From: an uncultured Clostridia bacterium
Lineage (GTDB): Bacteria > Bacillota > Clostridia > RUG12999
Length of the DNA: 64,000 nt
Direction of reading: 5' to 3'
NCBI GenBank assembly: GCA_934792465.1
Contig: CAKVOK010000009.1
Span: 13,244 to 77,243 of the forward strand
Shown: positions 52,348 through 61,193 of the stretch, one piece after another
How positions within the stretch are numbered: position 1 is the stretch's first letter
Layout: each line of letters opens with the position of its first letter
Notes under the pieces: generated by a model
Seen by the model: the letters and a program-made list of their open reading frames with translations, nothing else
What the model was told of the DNA's origin: nothing
Databases searched by the model: none
Translations under genes and position numbers: made by a program

Positions 52348-54759
52348 ATGTTTTCAAAAAAGTTTTTTTATGCGTCGAATGATATATGCACATACAAAAA
52401 GCACGTTAATGCACCGTATATGCGCCGTGAATTTGAGGTTTCGGACGAGATTGAAGCTGCGGAAATAACGGTTACGTCAACGGGATTTTACAAGCTTTTT
52501 ATAAACGGCACGGACATAACAAAGGATTTTCTTTCGCCTTATATAACGAATCCCGACCAATGCCTTATTTATGATAAATATGATGTTGGGAAATATCTTA
52601 AAAAAGGTAAAAACTGCATTGGTTTTGTACCCGGAAACGGCATGGTGAATTGTATCGGCGGATATATTTGGGGTTTCGATAAGGTGCCGTACAGAAGTGC
52701 GCCGTCCATTGCATTTGATATGCAGATTAAATATAAATCGGGCGAAGAAAAGGGGGTTGAAGCGGACGAGTTGCTGAAATGCGCACCGTCGCCGATAACG
52801 TTTGACGATTTGCGCAGCGGAACTCATATCGACGCAAGACTGAAACAGGACGGCTGGAATATGCCGGGATTTGACGACGGCAGCTGGACAAATGCCGTGC
52901 GTGCGGAAACGCCGAGAGGCAAAGAGTCGCTGTATTTCGGAAATCCGGTTATATCGTCACGGATATTGAAGCCGGTTAAGATAACGGAAAATGCGGAATC
53001 CGCACCGATTAAAAATATGGATAAAATGTGTAAAGAATCGATTGAATTAAGTGAGAAATCAGGATTGAATTTCGGTGACACATACAGTGGCAGGCTGTTT
53101 GATTTCGGCGAAAATGTTTCCGGCGTTTTGAGAATAAAGGTAACGGGGAAACCGGGACAAAAGCTTGACTTTCAGTTTGCGGAATATCTTGACGAAGAAA
53201 ATCGTATCAGCTTTGAAAATATTGCGAGCTTTTATCCGCAGGATTATTGCCAGCATAATGTATATATCTGCTGCGGTGACGGTGAGGAGGAATGTACATT
53301 CCCGTTTACGTATCATTGCGGACGGTGGTGTCTTGTTTCGGGATTGGAAGAAAATCAGGAAATTGAGCTTGAATATCTTGTTATTCATGCGGATTTGCCG
53401 CACCGAGGCGGCTTTGAGTGTTCGGATATGTCGGTGAATAAATTACAGCAAAATGCGGTGCGCTCGGCGCTTTCCAACCTGACATGCTTCCCGACCGATT
53501 GTCCGCACCGTGAGAAGAACGGCTGGACGGGAGATGCGGCGATGAGCTGCGAATATTTCACGCTTAATTTCGGTATGGAAACGCTGTTTCGCCAGTGGCT
53601 TGTGCTTGCACGTGAAGCTCAGCGCACGGACGGCGCAATGCCCGGAATCGTTCCCACACACGGCTGGGGATTTGACTGGGGCAACGGCCCTACATGGGAT
53701 TCGTTTATAGTCGAGCTGCCGTACAGAACATATATTTACAGAGGAGATAAAGCTATTCTTTCCGAAAACGCCGATATGATTTTCAGATATTTGAACTATA
53801 TATCGAAGAAACGTATGAAAAACGGACTTATAGATATAGGGCTCGGCGACTGGTGTCAGACCGGGCGCAACGAATGGAATCCCGACTGTCCGACAATTGT
53901 TACGGACAGTATTATGTGCGTTTATATCTGCGAAAGGGCGGAATATATATTCGATGTGCTTGGACAGGAAGTGCAGAGAGCCTTTGCGGCTGCGCTCAGA
54001 GCGGAATTTCGCAATGCCGTGCGCAAATATCTTGTTGATTTTTCAACAATGCTTGTTGAAAGCAGTTCGCAGTGCGGTCAGGCGATGGCACTGTATTGCA
54101 ATATATTTGAAAACGGCGAACGCAGAGAAGCATATAACCGCTTGGTTGAGATTATTCATGCGAATGACGACCACTTTAACTGCGGAATGATAGGTGTAAG
54201 AATGATATTTCACGTTTTGGCGGAGTTCGGCGATGCGGAGCTTGCATATAAAATGATAATGAGAACTGATTATCCCTCATACGGAATGTGGGCAATGCAG
54301 GATTTGACATCGCTTCCGGAAACGTTTACGCCGAAAGCTGATATTGCGGCAGGAAGCCTGAATCACCATTTCATGGGAGATATATCGAATTTCTTTATAA
54401 CACGGATTGCCGGTATTCGTGTAAATCCGCATATGGACGACCCGTGCTGCGTGCACATAAATCCGAGCTTCGTATCAAAGCTTGATTTTGCAAAAGCCGA
54501 TTATGATACGGTCGGGGGAAAGGTGAAAGCTATGTGGAAGAGGATTTCGGACGGCAAAATTGCTGTTGCTGTTGAAAAGGCTGAAAAAGTTGACGGAGTT
54601 TTGAAGCTGCCTTTTGGCTATGCATTTGCCGATATTGAGGACATAAATATTGATTTTTCTTCGGACGGATTTTCCGCAGCGGCATCAAACCAACGTAAAA
54701 TCAAGGGGAAAAACACCGTTAAGCTTGAAAACAGAGTGTATGTTGCGGAAATAATGTAA
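52348..54759 (+). CDS. GH78 alpha-L-rhamnosidase
   Basis: This 803-residue inverting alpha-L-rhamnosidase has no signal peptide. The N-terminal beta-sandwich modules (about 20-190; STGFYKLFINGTDI, GWNMPGFDDGSWTNA) and the concanavalin-like domain (LFDFGENVSGVLRIKVTG) precede the (alpha/alpha)6 barrel. The family signature FPTDCPHREKNGWTGDA is centred on Asp384. A C-terminal beta-domain closes it. AGGAG overlapping the previous stop codon sets the ATG at 52348; a TTG at 52345 is less likely. It ends the AraC-GH29-glycosidase-GH78 unit, with a strong terminator about 110 bp downstream. Confidence 0.92.
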   Translation: MFSKKFFYASNDICTYKKHVNAPYMRREFEVSDEIEAAEITVTSTGFYKLFINGTDITKDFLSPYITNPDQCLIYDKYDVGKYLKKGKNCIGFVPGNGMVNCIGGYIWGFDKVPYRSAPSIAFDMQIKYKSGEEKGVEADELLKCAPSPITFDDLRSGTHIDARLKQDGWNMPGFDDGSWTNAVRAETPRGKESLYFGNPVISSRILKPVKITENAESAPIKNMDKMCKESIELSEKSGLNFGDTYSGRLFDFGENVSGVLRIKVTGKPGQKLDFQFAEYLDEENRISFENIASFYPQDYCQHNVYICCGDGEEECTFPFTYHCGRWCLVSGLEENQEIELEYLVIHADLPHRGGFECSDMSVNKLQQNAVRSALSNLTCFPTDCPHREKNGWTGDAAMSCEYFTLNFGMETLFRQWLVLAREAQRTDGAMPGIVPTHGWGFDWGNGPTWDSFIVELPYRTYIYRGDKAILSENADMIFRYLNYISKKRMKNGLIDIGLGDWCQTGRNEWNPDCPTIVTDSIMCVYICERAEYIFDVLGQEVQRAFAAALRAEFRNAVRKYLVDFSTMLVESSSQCGQAMALYCNIFENGERREAYNRLVEIIHANDDHFNCGMIGVRMIFHVLAEFGDAELAYKMIMRTDYPSYGMWAMQDLTSLPETFTPKADIAAGSLNHHFMGDISNFFITRIAGIRVNPHMDDPCCVHINPSFVSKLDFAKADYDTVGGKVKAMWKRISDGKIAVAVEKAEKVDGVLKLPFGYAFADIEDINIDFSSDGFSAAASNQRKIKGKNTVKLENRVYVAEIM

Positions 54760-54868
54760 GTAATGCATAACGAACGGATTTAAAAACGTTTATATGATAT
54801 TGAGCAGTTCGTATAGTTATGGATTATAAAATCGAGTTAAATTATTCGGCTGCTTTGAGAAAACAATA

Positions 54869-54909
54869 AAAACCGCTTAATATTGCAAAAGCAGTATCTA
54901 AGCGGTTTT
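54869..54909 (+). terminator. Strong terminator after GH78
   Basis: The outer stem AAAACCGCTTA (54869-54879) / TAAGCGGTTTT (54899-54909) encloses a second stem ATATTGC/GCAGTAT around AAAA. Flanking A and T tracts would allow action in both directions. The remaining 54760-55215 gap holds no gene that I can support. Confidence 0.85.
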
Positions 54910-55101
54910 ATCGCAGTGTGCGGCATGGAATTCGAAATCCTGACCTTTTGGTTCGTATAAAAGTTCGGAAAGAATGGATAAAATTTTAAATGCAAGTGAC
55001 AATGATTAATGTGATAAAGGCAGTATTACCGCAAGGAGTGATTTGACCTTTAAAAATGGTTATTATGTAAATATTACTGCAATTTTTATTGACATTGTTC
55101 G

Positions 55102-55142
55102 GGTGCGGGCTTTTTGAAGTTTTTGTAAAAAAAGCTTGCACC
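55102..55142 (+). other. Long hairpin in the convergent gap
   Basis: GGTGC-GG-GCTTTTT (55102-55115) pairs with AAAAAGC-TT-GCACC (55129-55142); in + strand RNA the GG/TT step forms G-U pairs, giving a continuous 14-bp stem. No T-tract follows on the + strand. It may be a terminator relic or an RNA structure in the convergent gap. Confidence 0.4.
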
Positions 55143-55215
55143 TCAAGTGAGCTGTCGTAACACGAAAAATTCGCTTGAAACAAAAGTTAAACGGATTGTT
55201 CTCGGGTATGTTAAG

Positions 55216-56010
55216 TTATTTTTGCAGTTTACATAAAGTGAATAATTCTTGAAATATTTCCTCTTCCGGTTTTTTCGGCAAACATTCAAGTCCTATATAT
55301 TTATCATATTTTTCTTTGCCGAGCATATCGAAAACGTCGGCATAATTAATATTCCCCGTTCCGGGTTCTCCTCTTTCGGGGCAATCCGCCGCATGAATAT
55401 GACCGACATACGGCAGTGTATTTTTCAAACCTTCCGTACTGAAATCGCTTTCCATACCCTGATGATATATGTCATAAAGAATTTTAACATATTCCGACGA
55501 TACCTCTTCAATAATCGGAATCAGCGTTTTTACATTCGGGATTAAATATGAGGACCGCTCGCTTAAATTAATCGGTTCGACCAAGAGAGTTATTTTTTCT
55601 TTTTCAAAATATCCTTTTATCAAATTGAGGTTGCGGACAACATTTTTTATTTGCCGCTCATAGCTTAAACCCCCGATATTATCTCCGACGGTAATAATCA
55701 GATTTTTTGTTCCGAAATACTTTGCGGTTTCTATACTCTCGGATACTGCTTTCAAAAGTACGTCCGCAGTATCGGTATTTAAAGCGGTTTTAGATATAGC
55801 TTCCGAAATCTTCGGATTTCTTGAATCAACGCAAAATCCGAGCAGGTTTACATGGTTTTGCTTAAGAACATCATGTATCTCTTTTAAATTTTTATCATGC
55901 CACTGCCAAAATTCTATGGTATCCATGCCGTTTTCGCTGATTTTTCCGATACGTCCTTCAAAATTCTCATGCCGATATACAGTTTCGGCGCATATACTTA
56001 ATTTAAGCAT
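55216..56010 (-). CDS. Sugar-phosphate isomerase/epimerase family TIM barrel (hydroxypyruvate isomerase-like)
   Basis: This 264-residue AP-endonuclease-2-type TIM barrel resembles hydroxypyruvate isomerase and 3-keto-sugar epimerases. LKLSICAETVYR opens the barrel, and metal-ligand candidates are Glu in LLVEPIN, Asp in LYDIYHQG, His in GHIHAADCPERGEPGTG and Glu in YIGLECLPK. AAAGGAGG lies just before the ATG. It is the last gene of the minus-strand unit headed by the glycyl radical enzyme, 17 nt after the epimerase remnant. The pathway is unknown; isomerisation of a short keto or aldo sugar acid is one possibility. Confidence 0.8.
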   Translation of the reverse strand: MLKLSICAETVYRHENFEGRIGKISENGMDTIEFWQWHDKNLKEIHDVLKQNHVNLLGFCVDSRNPKISEAISKTALNTDTADVLLKAVSESIETAKYFGTKNLIITVGDNIGGLSYERQIKNVVRNLNLIKGYFEKEKITLLVEPINLSERSSYLIPNVKTLIPIIEEVSSEYVKILYDIYHQGMESDFSTEGLKNTLPYVGHIHAADCPERGEPGTGNINYADVFDMLGKEKYDKYIGLECLPKKPEEEIFQELFTLCKLQK

Positions 56011-56027
56011 TTTTTGTCCTCCTTTTA

Positions 56028-56402
56028 TTATATGTCTTTCAGGAGCTTTCGCAGCTTCCCGGCAGCCTCTCTGATACCGATTCCCTTTTTAAATACGCTT
56101 GATGTACCGACAACAAATACGTCTGCCCCTGCGGAATACATTTTCGGAACGTTTTCAAAGCTGCAGTTCCCGTCAACTTCAATCAGAATATTTTTAAACC
56201 CCTTATCGTTCAGCATTTTTCTGAGCCGTGATATTTTCCCCATACTGCCGGGCGTCATTTTCTGACCCGAAAATCCCGGATTTACAGTCATCAGAAGTAC
56301 GAAATCAAGTTCGGGAAGTATCTCGCTTAAAGCTTCAATCGGCGTTGCCGGATTTATTGCCGCACAGGCTTTCGCACCTTTTTCTTTAATAATAGCGCAT
56401 AT
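56028..56402 (-). pseudogene. rpe: Ribulose-phosphate 3-epimerase, N-terminally truncated
   Basis: The frame encodes the last 124 residues or so of ribulose-phosphate 3-epimerase: ACAAINPATPIEAL, TVNPGFSGQKM, IEVDGN with the catalytic Asp, and ADVFVVGTSSVF in the phosphate loop. A TAA stop directly precedes the match, at 56403-56405, and the N-terminal 95 or so residues with the first catalytic Asp and metal His residues are missing. The only internal start, ATG at 56291, lies deep in the fold. An active enzyme is not expected. It is still in the operon, between the activase and the isomerase-like gene. Confidence 0.78.
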
Positions 56403-56451
56403 TTAAAAGTATAATTTAACCTATATACAAGTTTTACAACCTATGATATAA

Positions 56452-57354
56452 TTATTTTAGAGATTTTAACTCGGGTGAACTCCGTTCGAAGCCGTATGAA
56501 AATATTATTGTTTCTGCGTCCTTTATTTCTTTTTCGGTAGGCATGAGCGGAGGTAAAGTGTTGTTTATATTAAGGGCTGCGTATTTTGACGCAGCATAAT
56601 TATGATATGGCAGCACCCTCACTCTTATAACATGACTGAGTTCTGATAAAAACTTTCCGATTTTATCAATTTGACCGTCATTATAGCCGGGGATATACGG
56701 AATCCGTATTTCACTCTTTGCTCCGCAGCTATCAAGATATATAAGGTTATCGAGAATAATTTTGTTTGATTGACCGGTGCATTTGATATGCACATCCTCG
56801 TCTATAGCCTTTATATCATACAGAAATGTGTCAGTGTATGGCATAACTTTGTCTATTGCCGATTCAGGAACAAACCCGCAGGTATCAACTGCGGTATTTA
56901 TTCCGTTTTGTTTCATTATTTTTAAGATTTCGCAGCACGCTTCACTTTGGAGCAGGCACTCGCCGCCGGACAGCGTGATTCCGCCGCCGCTTTCTGTGTA
57001 AAAGTCCTTGTCTTTAAGCAAAGTCATACAAATTTCATCTGTATCCGTTTCCGTGCCGAATATTTCAAGTGCGTTTTGCGGACAAACTTCTGCGCATTTT
57101 CCGCACACAGTGCAATTTGTTTTATTTATTTTATGCACGTTTTCCGAAAACGTATGACAGCCGCAAACCTCCGCACATTTTCCGCAGCCGATACATTTGT
57201 GCCCGTAAAATGCAAGCTGACGTTTGGACGAGAGTGTTTCGGGATTATGACACCACAGGCATTTCAGCGGACAGCCTTTAAAAAACACGGTTGTGCGTAT
57301 TCCGTCGCCGTCATGTACGGCAAAACGCTTTATTTCAACTATATTTGCTTTCAT
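56452..57354 (-). CDS. Glycyl radical enzyme activase (radical SAM)
   Basis: This 300-residue radical SAM enzyme abstracts the glycine hydrogen of its partner to install the radical. The N-terminal CPLKCLWC (CX3CX2C) binds the SAM 4Fe-4S cluster, and two ferredoxin-type motifs (CIGCGKCAEVC and CTVCGKCAEVC) follow. GGGITLSGGECLLQ is the GGE region, and TAVDTCGF and YDIKAID are later barrel motifs. The two extra clusters mark it as an activase of the eliminase-type group rather than the PFL activase, which lacks them. GGAGG sets the start at 57354, just after the stop of the partner enzyme gene. Confidence 0.92.
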   Translation of the reverse strand: MKANIVEIKRFAVHDGDGIRTTVFFKGCPLKCLWCHNPETLSSKRQLAFYGHKCIGCGKCAEVCGCHTFSENVHKINKTNCTVCGKCAEVCPQNALEIFGTETDTDEICMTLLKDKDFYTESGGGITLSGGECLLQSEACCEILKIMKQNGINTAVDTCGFVPESAIDKVMPYTDTFLYDIKAIDEDVHIKCTGQSNKIILDNLIYLDSCGAKSEIRIPYIPGYNDGQIDKIGKFLSELSHVIRVRVLPYHNYAASKYAALNINNTLPPLMPTEKEIKDAETIIFSYGFERSSPELKSLK

Positions 57355-57367
57355 TGTGAGCCTCCCG

Positions 57368-59602
57368 TTACTTAATATTTTCGGCTCTTGTAATATATGC
57401 ATTCTGCTCTTTTTCGCTCAAATTGTTCCAAAGCACGTTCCAGCCGCATACACGTACTTGAAGATTCTGATACTTTTCAGGGTGTTTTTGCGCATCTTTC
57501 AGGGTATTTACATCGAATATATTGAACTGCATACACATTCCTCCGTGTTTCATGTATGTAAAAAGCAGACTTTTCATTATTTCCATGCCCTCATCGCCGG
57601 AAACAGCGGAGGGATGAAGCATGACGTCGATACAGTAGCTTTCGCAGTATGAATACGGTTTTGCGGCAAGCACTGAATTTAACAGGGCAGTTACTCCGTT
57701 CTTATCCATACCAGGACAAGGGGAGGCATTTTTGGATAATTCTTCTCCGCTGTATCTGCCGTTAGGACCGGCCGGGGTTTTTTCACCCGCCCAAACAAAT
57801 TGCATCGCAGAATGAATACTTGCCTTGTACACTCCGCCGCGGGCATTGGGTCTGTTGTTTATTTTTGTTGTGTAGTATGAAGAAAGTGCTTCCGCATATA
57901 TATCGGTTTCGGGGTCATTGTTACCGTATTTGTGCTTGCTTTTATGTATCTCTGTCCGTAATTCCTCATATCCTGCCCAGTTGCTATCCAGTGCGGATTT
58001 CAGCGTTTTGAGCGACACTGCCTTTTTTTCGTAGACAAATTCTTTAACTGCCATTAATGAATCAACCAAATCGGCAAAACCGCTGTTTAAAACAGATGAA
58101 TTATTGAATTTTACACCGTTTTGGTAAGCATCTGTACCTTTTTTCAGAGCACCTTCAATTGTTGCGGAATACATATTCGATGGATTTATGTAAGCAAGAT
58201 ATTTTTCGTATGCCGAAGAAACTGATATGGTTGTTTCAATCAGATTTTCCCATTGTTTTATTACGGCATTATAAAATTTATCAAAGCTTGTGAATGTTTC
58301 AAGCTCTCCTGTTTTTAATCCGAATTGCTTGGAAATTGTTTTATCAAAGCCATTGTTCAGAACATATTCGACAGCTTTCAGGGAATTAATATAGCCGGTA
58401 CCGGTTGATACTTCGTTTGCTCTTACGCCTGTTTCATAGCAGCCGCGTATGTCCATATTAAGCGCTTCGTCATATGTTGCACCGTATGTCATTGCAGCTT
58501 TTATCATGCCAGGCTCGCAGCAGAACACAAAGCAGCTATGCCCTCTGCGTATCATATCGAAAACCTTGAAAAGCAGCTTGTCGGGTGTGTTTTTGTTGAC
58601 TTTTATCTGAATTTTCGGATTGTATATTCCAAGCTCATCATAAACATCAAGTATGTCGTAGGATAATTCGTTGTATTTTGTACTGCCGTCGGTGTTTGTG
58701 CCACCCATATAAAACGGCTGTCCCCAGTAGTTGCCGATTGCCGACCACTGCATAAGAAAATACCTAAAAAAGTCCTTTATATCATCTCTTGTATATGTGC
58801 CGTTTTTTAAGTCGTTCAGATAAAATGCATACAGCGTGTTGTCAAGTCCGTTTCCGAGCGAACGTACCTGGTACGAATCGAAACATTCCGAAAGCATAAA
58901 GTAAATATAAATTATCTGCATTGCTTCATAAATATTCTGCGGAGCGCCGTCACGGATATGACAAAGACATTCGGCAATTTTTGCGGCTTTTGCGTGAGTT
59001 TTTGTCAGCGCATATTTATACAGTCTGTCGGTTAAATCAATTATTGCCGTGTATTCGATTATAATTCCGTCAAAAAATGCTTCTGTTTCCGGTGTAAGCG
59101 TTTTGTTTTTCCTGTGCAGCTCTTTGTATTTTTCAGCACGCTTTTTAAGTCCCGAAAAACCCAAACCGAGAACGGAATCCCAGTCCGGGACAACATGATC
59201 GAAATCCGGCCATATCGCAATCGCTCCGGATTCGTTCATGTCGCGCATTTTATCTTTTAATTCCGGAAGAATGTTGTCAAAGACTTCTTTATTCCATTTA
59301 TCTTGTGTTACACAGTTTGCAAGCCGGTTCACGCTCCAAAAGCCGACAAAGAAATCGTGCTCATTTATATCGATTTTAGTGTTTTCAAGAACATATTTAA
59401 ACGCATATGCTTTTGCAACGGGGTGCGGCAAAGCTTTTATTTTTTCATAAAGCCTTGATAGACCTTCCTTAATTTCCTCATCTTCAAGACCTGTGCCGTT
59501 GTCGTAATCATAGCCGTGATACGCCATTCGGGCATACGGATTAAACGGTTCATCTGTTTTATGGTATTTGTTTTCTATAAATTTTCTGTCCCGGTTAAAC
59601 AT
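57368..59602 (-). CDS. Glycyl radical enzyme of unassigned substrate
   Basis: This 744-residue member of the PFL/glycyl radical superfamily is oxygen-sensitive and cytoplasmic. The radical-bearing Gly720 lies in QVRVCGWN near the C-terminus (the usual motif is RVxGY, here with Trp). The thiyl Cys388 is in IRGCYETG, followed by Glu390. A Cys-x-Glu pair is the pattern of dehydratases and lyases such as CutC and diol dehydratase, while PFL has Cys-Cys. An elimination reaction is therefore inferred. Other active-site residues do not match a family I can name. GAGAGGAG precedes the ATG. It heads the unit with activase, broken epimerase and isomerase-like gene. Confidence 0.88.
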   Translation of the reverse strand: MFNRDRKFIENKYHKTDEPFNPYARMAYHGYDYDNGTGLEDEEIKEGLSRLYEKIKALPHPVAKAYAFKYVLENTKIDINEHDFFVGFWSVNRLANCVTQDKWNKEVFDNILPELKDKMRDMNESGAIAIWPDFDHVVPDWDSVLGLGFSGLKKRAEKYKELHRKNKTLTPETEAFFDGIIIEYTAIIDLTDRLYKYALTKTHAKAAKIAECLCHIRDGAPQNIYEAMQIIYIYFMLSECFDSYQVRSLGNGLDNTLYAFYLNDLKNGTYTRDDIKDFFRYFLMQWSAIGNYWGQPFYMGGTNTDGSTKYNELSYDILDVYDELGIYNPKIQIKVNKNTPDKLLFKVFDMIRRGHSCFVFCCEPGMIKAAMTYGATYDEALNMDIRGCYETGVRANEVSTGTGYINSLKAVEYVLNNGFDKTISKQFGLKTGELETFTSFDKFYNAVIKQWENLIETTISVSSAYEKYLAYINPSNMYSATIEGALKKGTDAYQNGVKFNNSSVLNSGFADLVDSLMAVKEFVYEKKAVSLKTLKSALDSNWAGYEELRTEIHKSKHKYGNNDPETDIYAEALSSYYTTKINNRPNARGGVYKASIHSAMQFVWAGEKTPAGPNGRYSGEELSKNASPCPGMDKNGVTALLNSVLAAKPYSYCESYCIDVMLHPSAVSGDEGMEIMKSLLFTYMKHGGMCMQFNIFDVNTLKDAQKHPEKYQNLQVRVCGWNVLWNNLSEKEQNAYITRAENIK

Positions 59603-59648
59603 GATAGGATTCTCCTCTCAATAATTTATATTTAATTTTTCAATATAA

Positions 59649-59677
59649 AATATAACACTAACCGGCTGATTTGTCAA
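59649..59677 (-). promoter_or_regulatory. Promoter of the glycyl radical enzyme unit
   Basis: On the minus strand, TTGACA (59677-59672), a 17-nt spacer and TATATT (59654-59649). It lies back to back with the AraC promoter, with only 18 bp between the two -35 boxes. Confidence 0.8.
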
Positions 59678-59683
59678 TGAATA

Positions 59684-59710
59684 TTTCAAAAGCTATTGAC
59701 TGTTTCAAAA
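59684..59710 (+). promoter_or_regulatory. Direct repeats TTTCAAAA, candidate AraC operator
   Basis: TTTCAAAA occurs at 59684-59691 and 59703-59710, 19 bp apart in the same orientation. The repeats flank the -35 box of the AraC promoter and lie just upstream of the -35 box of the divergent enzyme promoter. This is a plausible site for the AraC protein encoded next. Confidence 0.45.
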
Positions 59711-59724
59711 CAAAATGTTATAAT
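59696..59724 (+). promoter_or_regulatory. Promoter of the AraC regulator gene
   Basis: TTGACT (59696-59701), a 17-nt spacer and TATAAT (59719-59724). The start codon is 22 bp downstream, so the leader is short. Confidence 0.82.
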
Positions 59725-59745
59725 AGTCACAGGGGAGGGATAGTT

Positions 59746-60552
59746 ATGAGAAAATTTTTTGAGTATAATTTTAATATAGACAAAATTGTTCTTGCGTGTT
59801 ATGTTCCGAAGGGAGAGGGAGATGCAATTCACACAAACAGAGCATCGCATGGGCTGGCACTGCATATATCGGGTGATAAAAAATATACTTTTGAAGGTAA
59901 GAATATACTTTATACGGGGAAAAATGATATTATATTTATGCCGGAACATTCTAATTATGTAGTGGAGGCACAATGCCCGGGGGATTGCTATGCTATAAAT
60001 TTCAAGATTCCGGATACTGTTTTTTTTGAGCCTTTTGTTTTGAATATAGGTGATTTGGTAACGGATAGGTTCAAGTCTGCCGAGAAAGTATTTCGTTTGA
60101 AATCATTGGGATACGAAATGCAGTGCAAGGCAAATCTGTATTCAATAATCTGTTCCATGCTCGGTGAATACGAAAAAAAGTATGTTCCGAAAAGTACGGA
60201 AAGAATTATTGAGCCGGCAATAGAATATATTCACAAAAATTATACAACGGAAAATATCAGTGTGGAGTATCTTGCAAATTTATGCGGTATAAGCACAACC
60301 TATTTGAGAAATATTTTTTTAAAATGCAAAAGTGTCACACCGATAAAATATATAAACGACCTTAAGATTTCAAGAGCGAAAGAACTTATTGTATCGGATT
60401 ACTATTCTATTCCGAAGATTTCCGAGCTTTCGGGATTTGGTGATGAAAGCTATTTTTGCCGTTATTTTAAAAAGGCGACAGGGATGACGGCAACGGAATA
60501 CAGACATAGCCTCGGATTAATAACGGAGGACTGTCCGAAAAACAGAGGATAA
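59746..60552 (+). CDS. AraC-family regulator, divergent from the glycyl radical enzyme
   Basis: This 268-residue regulator has a cupin-like N-terminal half (about 25-110; RASHGLALHISGDKKYTFEG, NDIIFMPEHSNYVV) and a C-terminal double helix-turn-helix (about 160-255). The helices include ISVEYLANLCGISTTYLRNIFLK and ISELSGFGDESYFCRYFKKATG. GGGGAGGG selects the ATG at 59746; further upstream in-frame codons would lie within the promoter. Its position opposite the enzyme gene, with overlapping control regions, indicates that it controls the glycyl radical enzyme unit and itself. The inducer would be the substrate of that pathway. Confidence 0.88.
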   Translation: MRKFFEYNFNIDKIVLACYVPKGEGDAIHTNRASHGLALHISGDKKYTFEGKNILYTGKNDIIFMPEHSNYVVEAQCPGDCYAINFKIPDTVFFEPFVLNIGDLVTDRFKSAEKVFRLKSLGYEMQCKANLYSIICSMLGEYEKKYVPKSTERIIEPAIEYIHKNYTTENISVEYLANLCGISTTYLRNIFLKCKSVTPIKYINDLKISRAKELIVSDYYSIPKISELSGFGDESYFCRYFKKATGMTATEYRHSLGLITEDCPKNRG

Positions 60553-60565
60553 AAAGTTTCAATAA

Positions 60566-60739
60566 ATCAGTAATTAACTTCAATTCCTGTTGAGTGTGTT
60601 CATTTGGATGGCGGTGAGGCCTATGTGATTTATCTGCCCGGGATTGTAAGGTTCCGCCATACCTCTTTCGCCAATGATAAATATATTGACGATTCACTTT
60701 GTAGAGAATTGCAGTTTTTTGTAACATATCTATTGCAAT
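60566..60739 (-). pseudogene. Transposase N-terminal fragment (IS481/IS3-like helix-turn-helix)
   Basis: The minus strand reads MLQKTAILYKVNRQYIYHW, then RKRYGGTLQSRADKSHRPHR and PNEHTQQELKLI, the N-terminal helix-turn-helix region of IS481-type transposases. There is no DDE catalytic domain and no inverted repeat was found at the ends, so only a scrap of an insertion sequence remains. It sits between the AraC gene and the TM2 gene. Confidence 0.7.
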
Positions 60740-60774
60740 CCCACATATTTTGTCAAAAAAAATTGTAAAAACTC

Positions 60775-60803
60775 TTGACATAGCTTTATTCTTCGTGTAT
60801 AAT
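60775..60803 (+). promoter_or_regulatory. Consensus promoter of the TM2/DUF2752 pair
   Basis: A perfect TTGACA (60775-60780), a 17-nt spacer and a perfect TATAAT (60798-60803). Transcription should start near 60810, so the in-frame ATG at 60810 would be leaderless and the ATG at 60858 is the better start. Confidence 0.85.
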
Positions 60804-60857
60804 ATATACATGGTGAATTATATATTTGCCAAATACATAAAGAAATGGGTGTTTTAT

Positions 60858-61193
60858 ATGGATCAACAAAAACTTGATATGTACATCATGACCAACCAAA
60901 AGTATTTCCCCGAAGAAAAGATAATGTATCTTAAAGACAAATTAAGAACAATTGACGAGGAAAAGTTTTCTCTTGTGTCCACGATTGAACTTAAAGATCC
61001 GACAACTATTTTGCTTGTATCAATCTTTTTGGGAACACTCGGCATTGATCGCTTTATGATAGGTGATACCGGAATGGGAATTTTGAAGCTCCTCACAGGA
61101 GGTTGCTGCGGCATTCTCACAATCGTTGATTGGTTCTCAATACAGAAAAAAACAAAAGACCTAAACTTCAATAAGCTTATGGCTCTTATCTGA
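60858..61193 (+). CDS. TM2-domain membrane protein
   Basis: This 111-residue protein has a soluble N-terminal part (about 1-48) and a C-terminal TM2 domain made of two membrane helices joined by a short turn. The family pattern is clear: LLVSIFLGTLGIDRFMIGDTGMGILKLLTGG, then GILTIVDWFSIQ. TM2 proteins are small and widespread in bacteria, with no defined role. No strong ribosome binding site is visible before 60858. Its stop overlaps the start of the DUF2752 gene (TGATG), so the two are translationally coupled. Confidence 0.87.
   Translation: MDQQKLDMYIMTNQKYFPEEKIMYLKDKLRTIDEEKFSLVSTIELKDPTTILLVSIFLGTLGIDRFMIGDTGMGILKLLTGGCCGILTIVDWFSIQKKTKDLNFNKLMALI

Noticed and set aside
54910..55101. 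Possible gene remnant after the GH78 terminator
   Set aside because: Short in-frame stretches such as HGIRNPDLLVRIKVRKEW are visible, but I could not link them to any family, so no feature was called.
56406..56451. Promoter for the truncated epimerase and isomerase-like gene
   Set aside because: TATACT and TATAAT-like boxes occur in this AT-rich gap, but no -35 with acceptable spacing was found on the minus strand.
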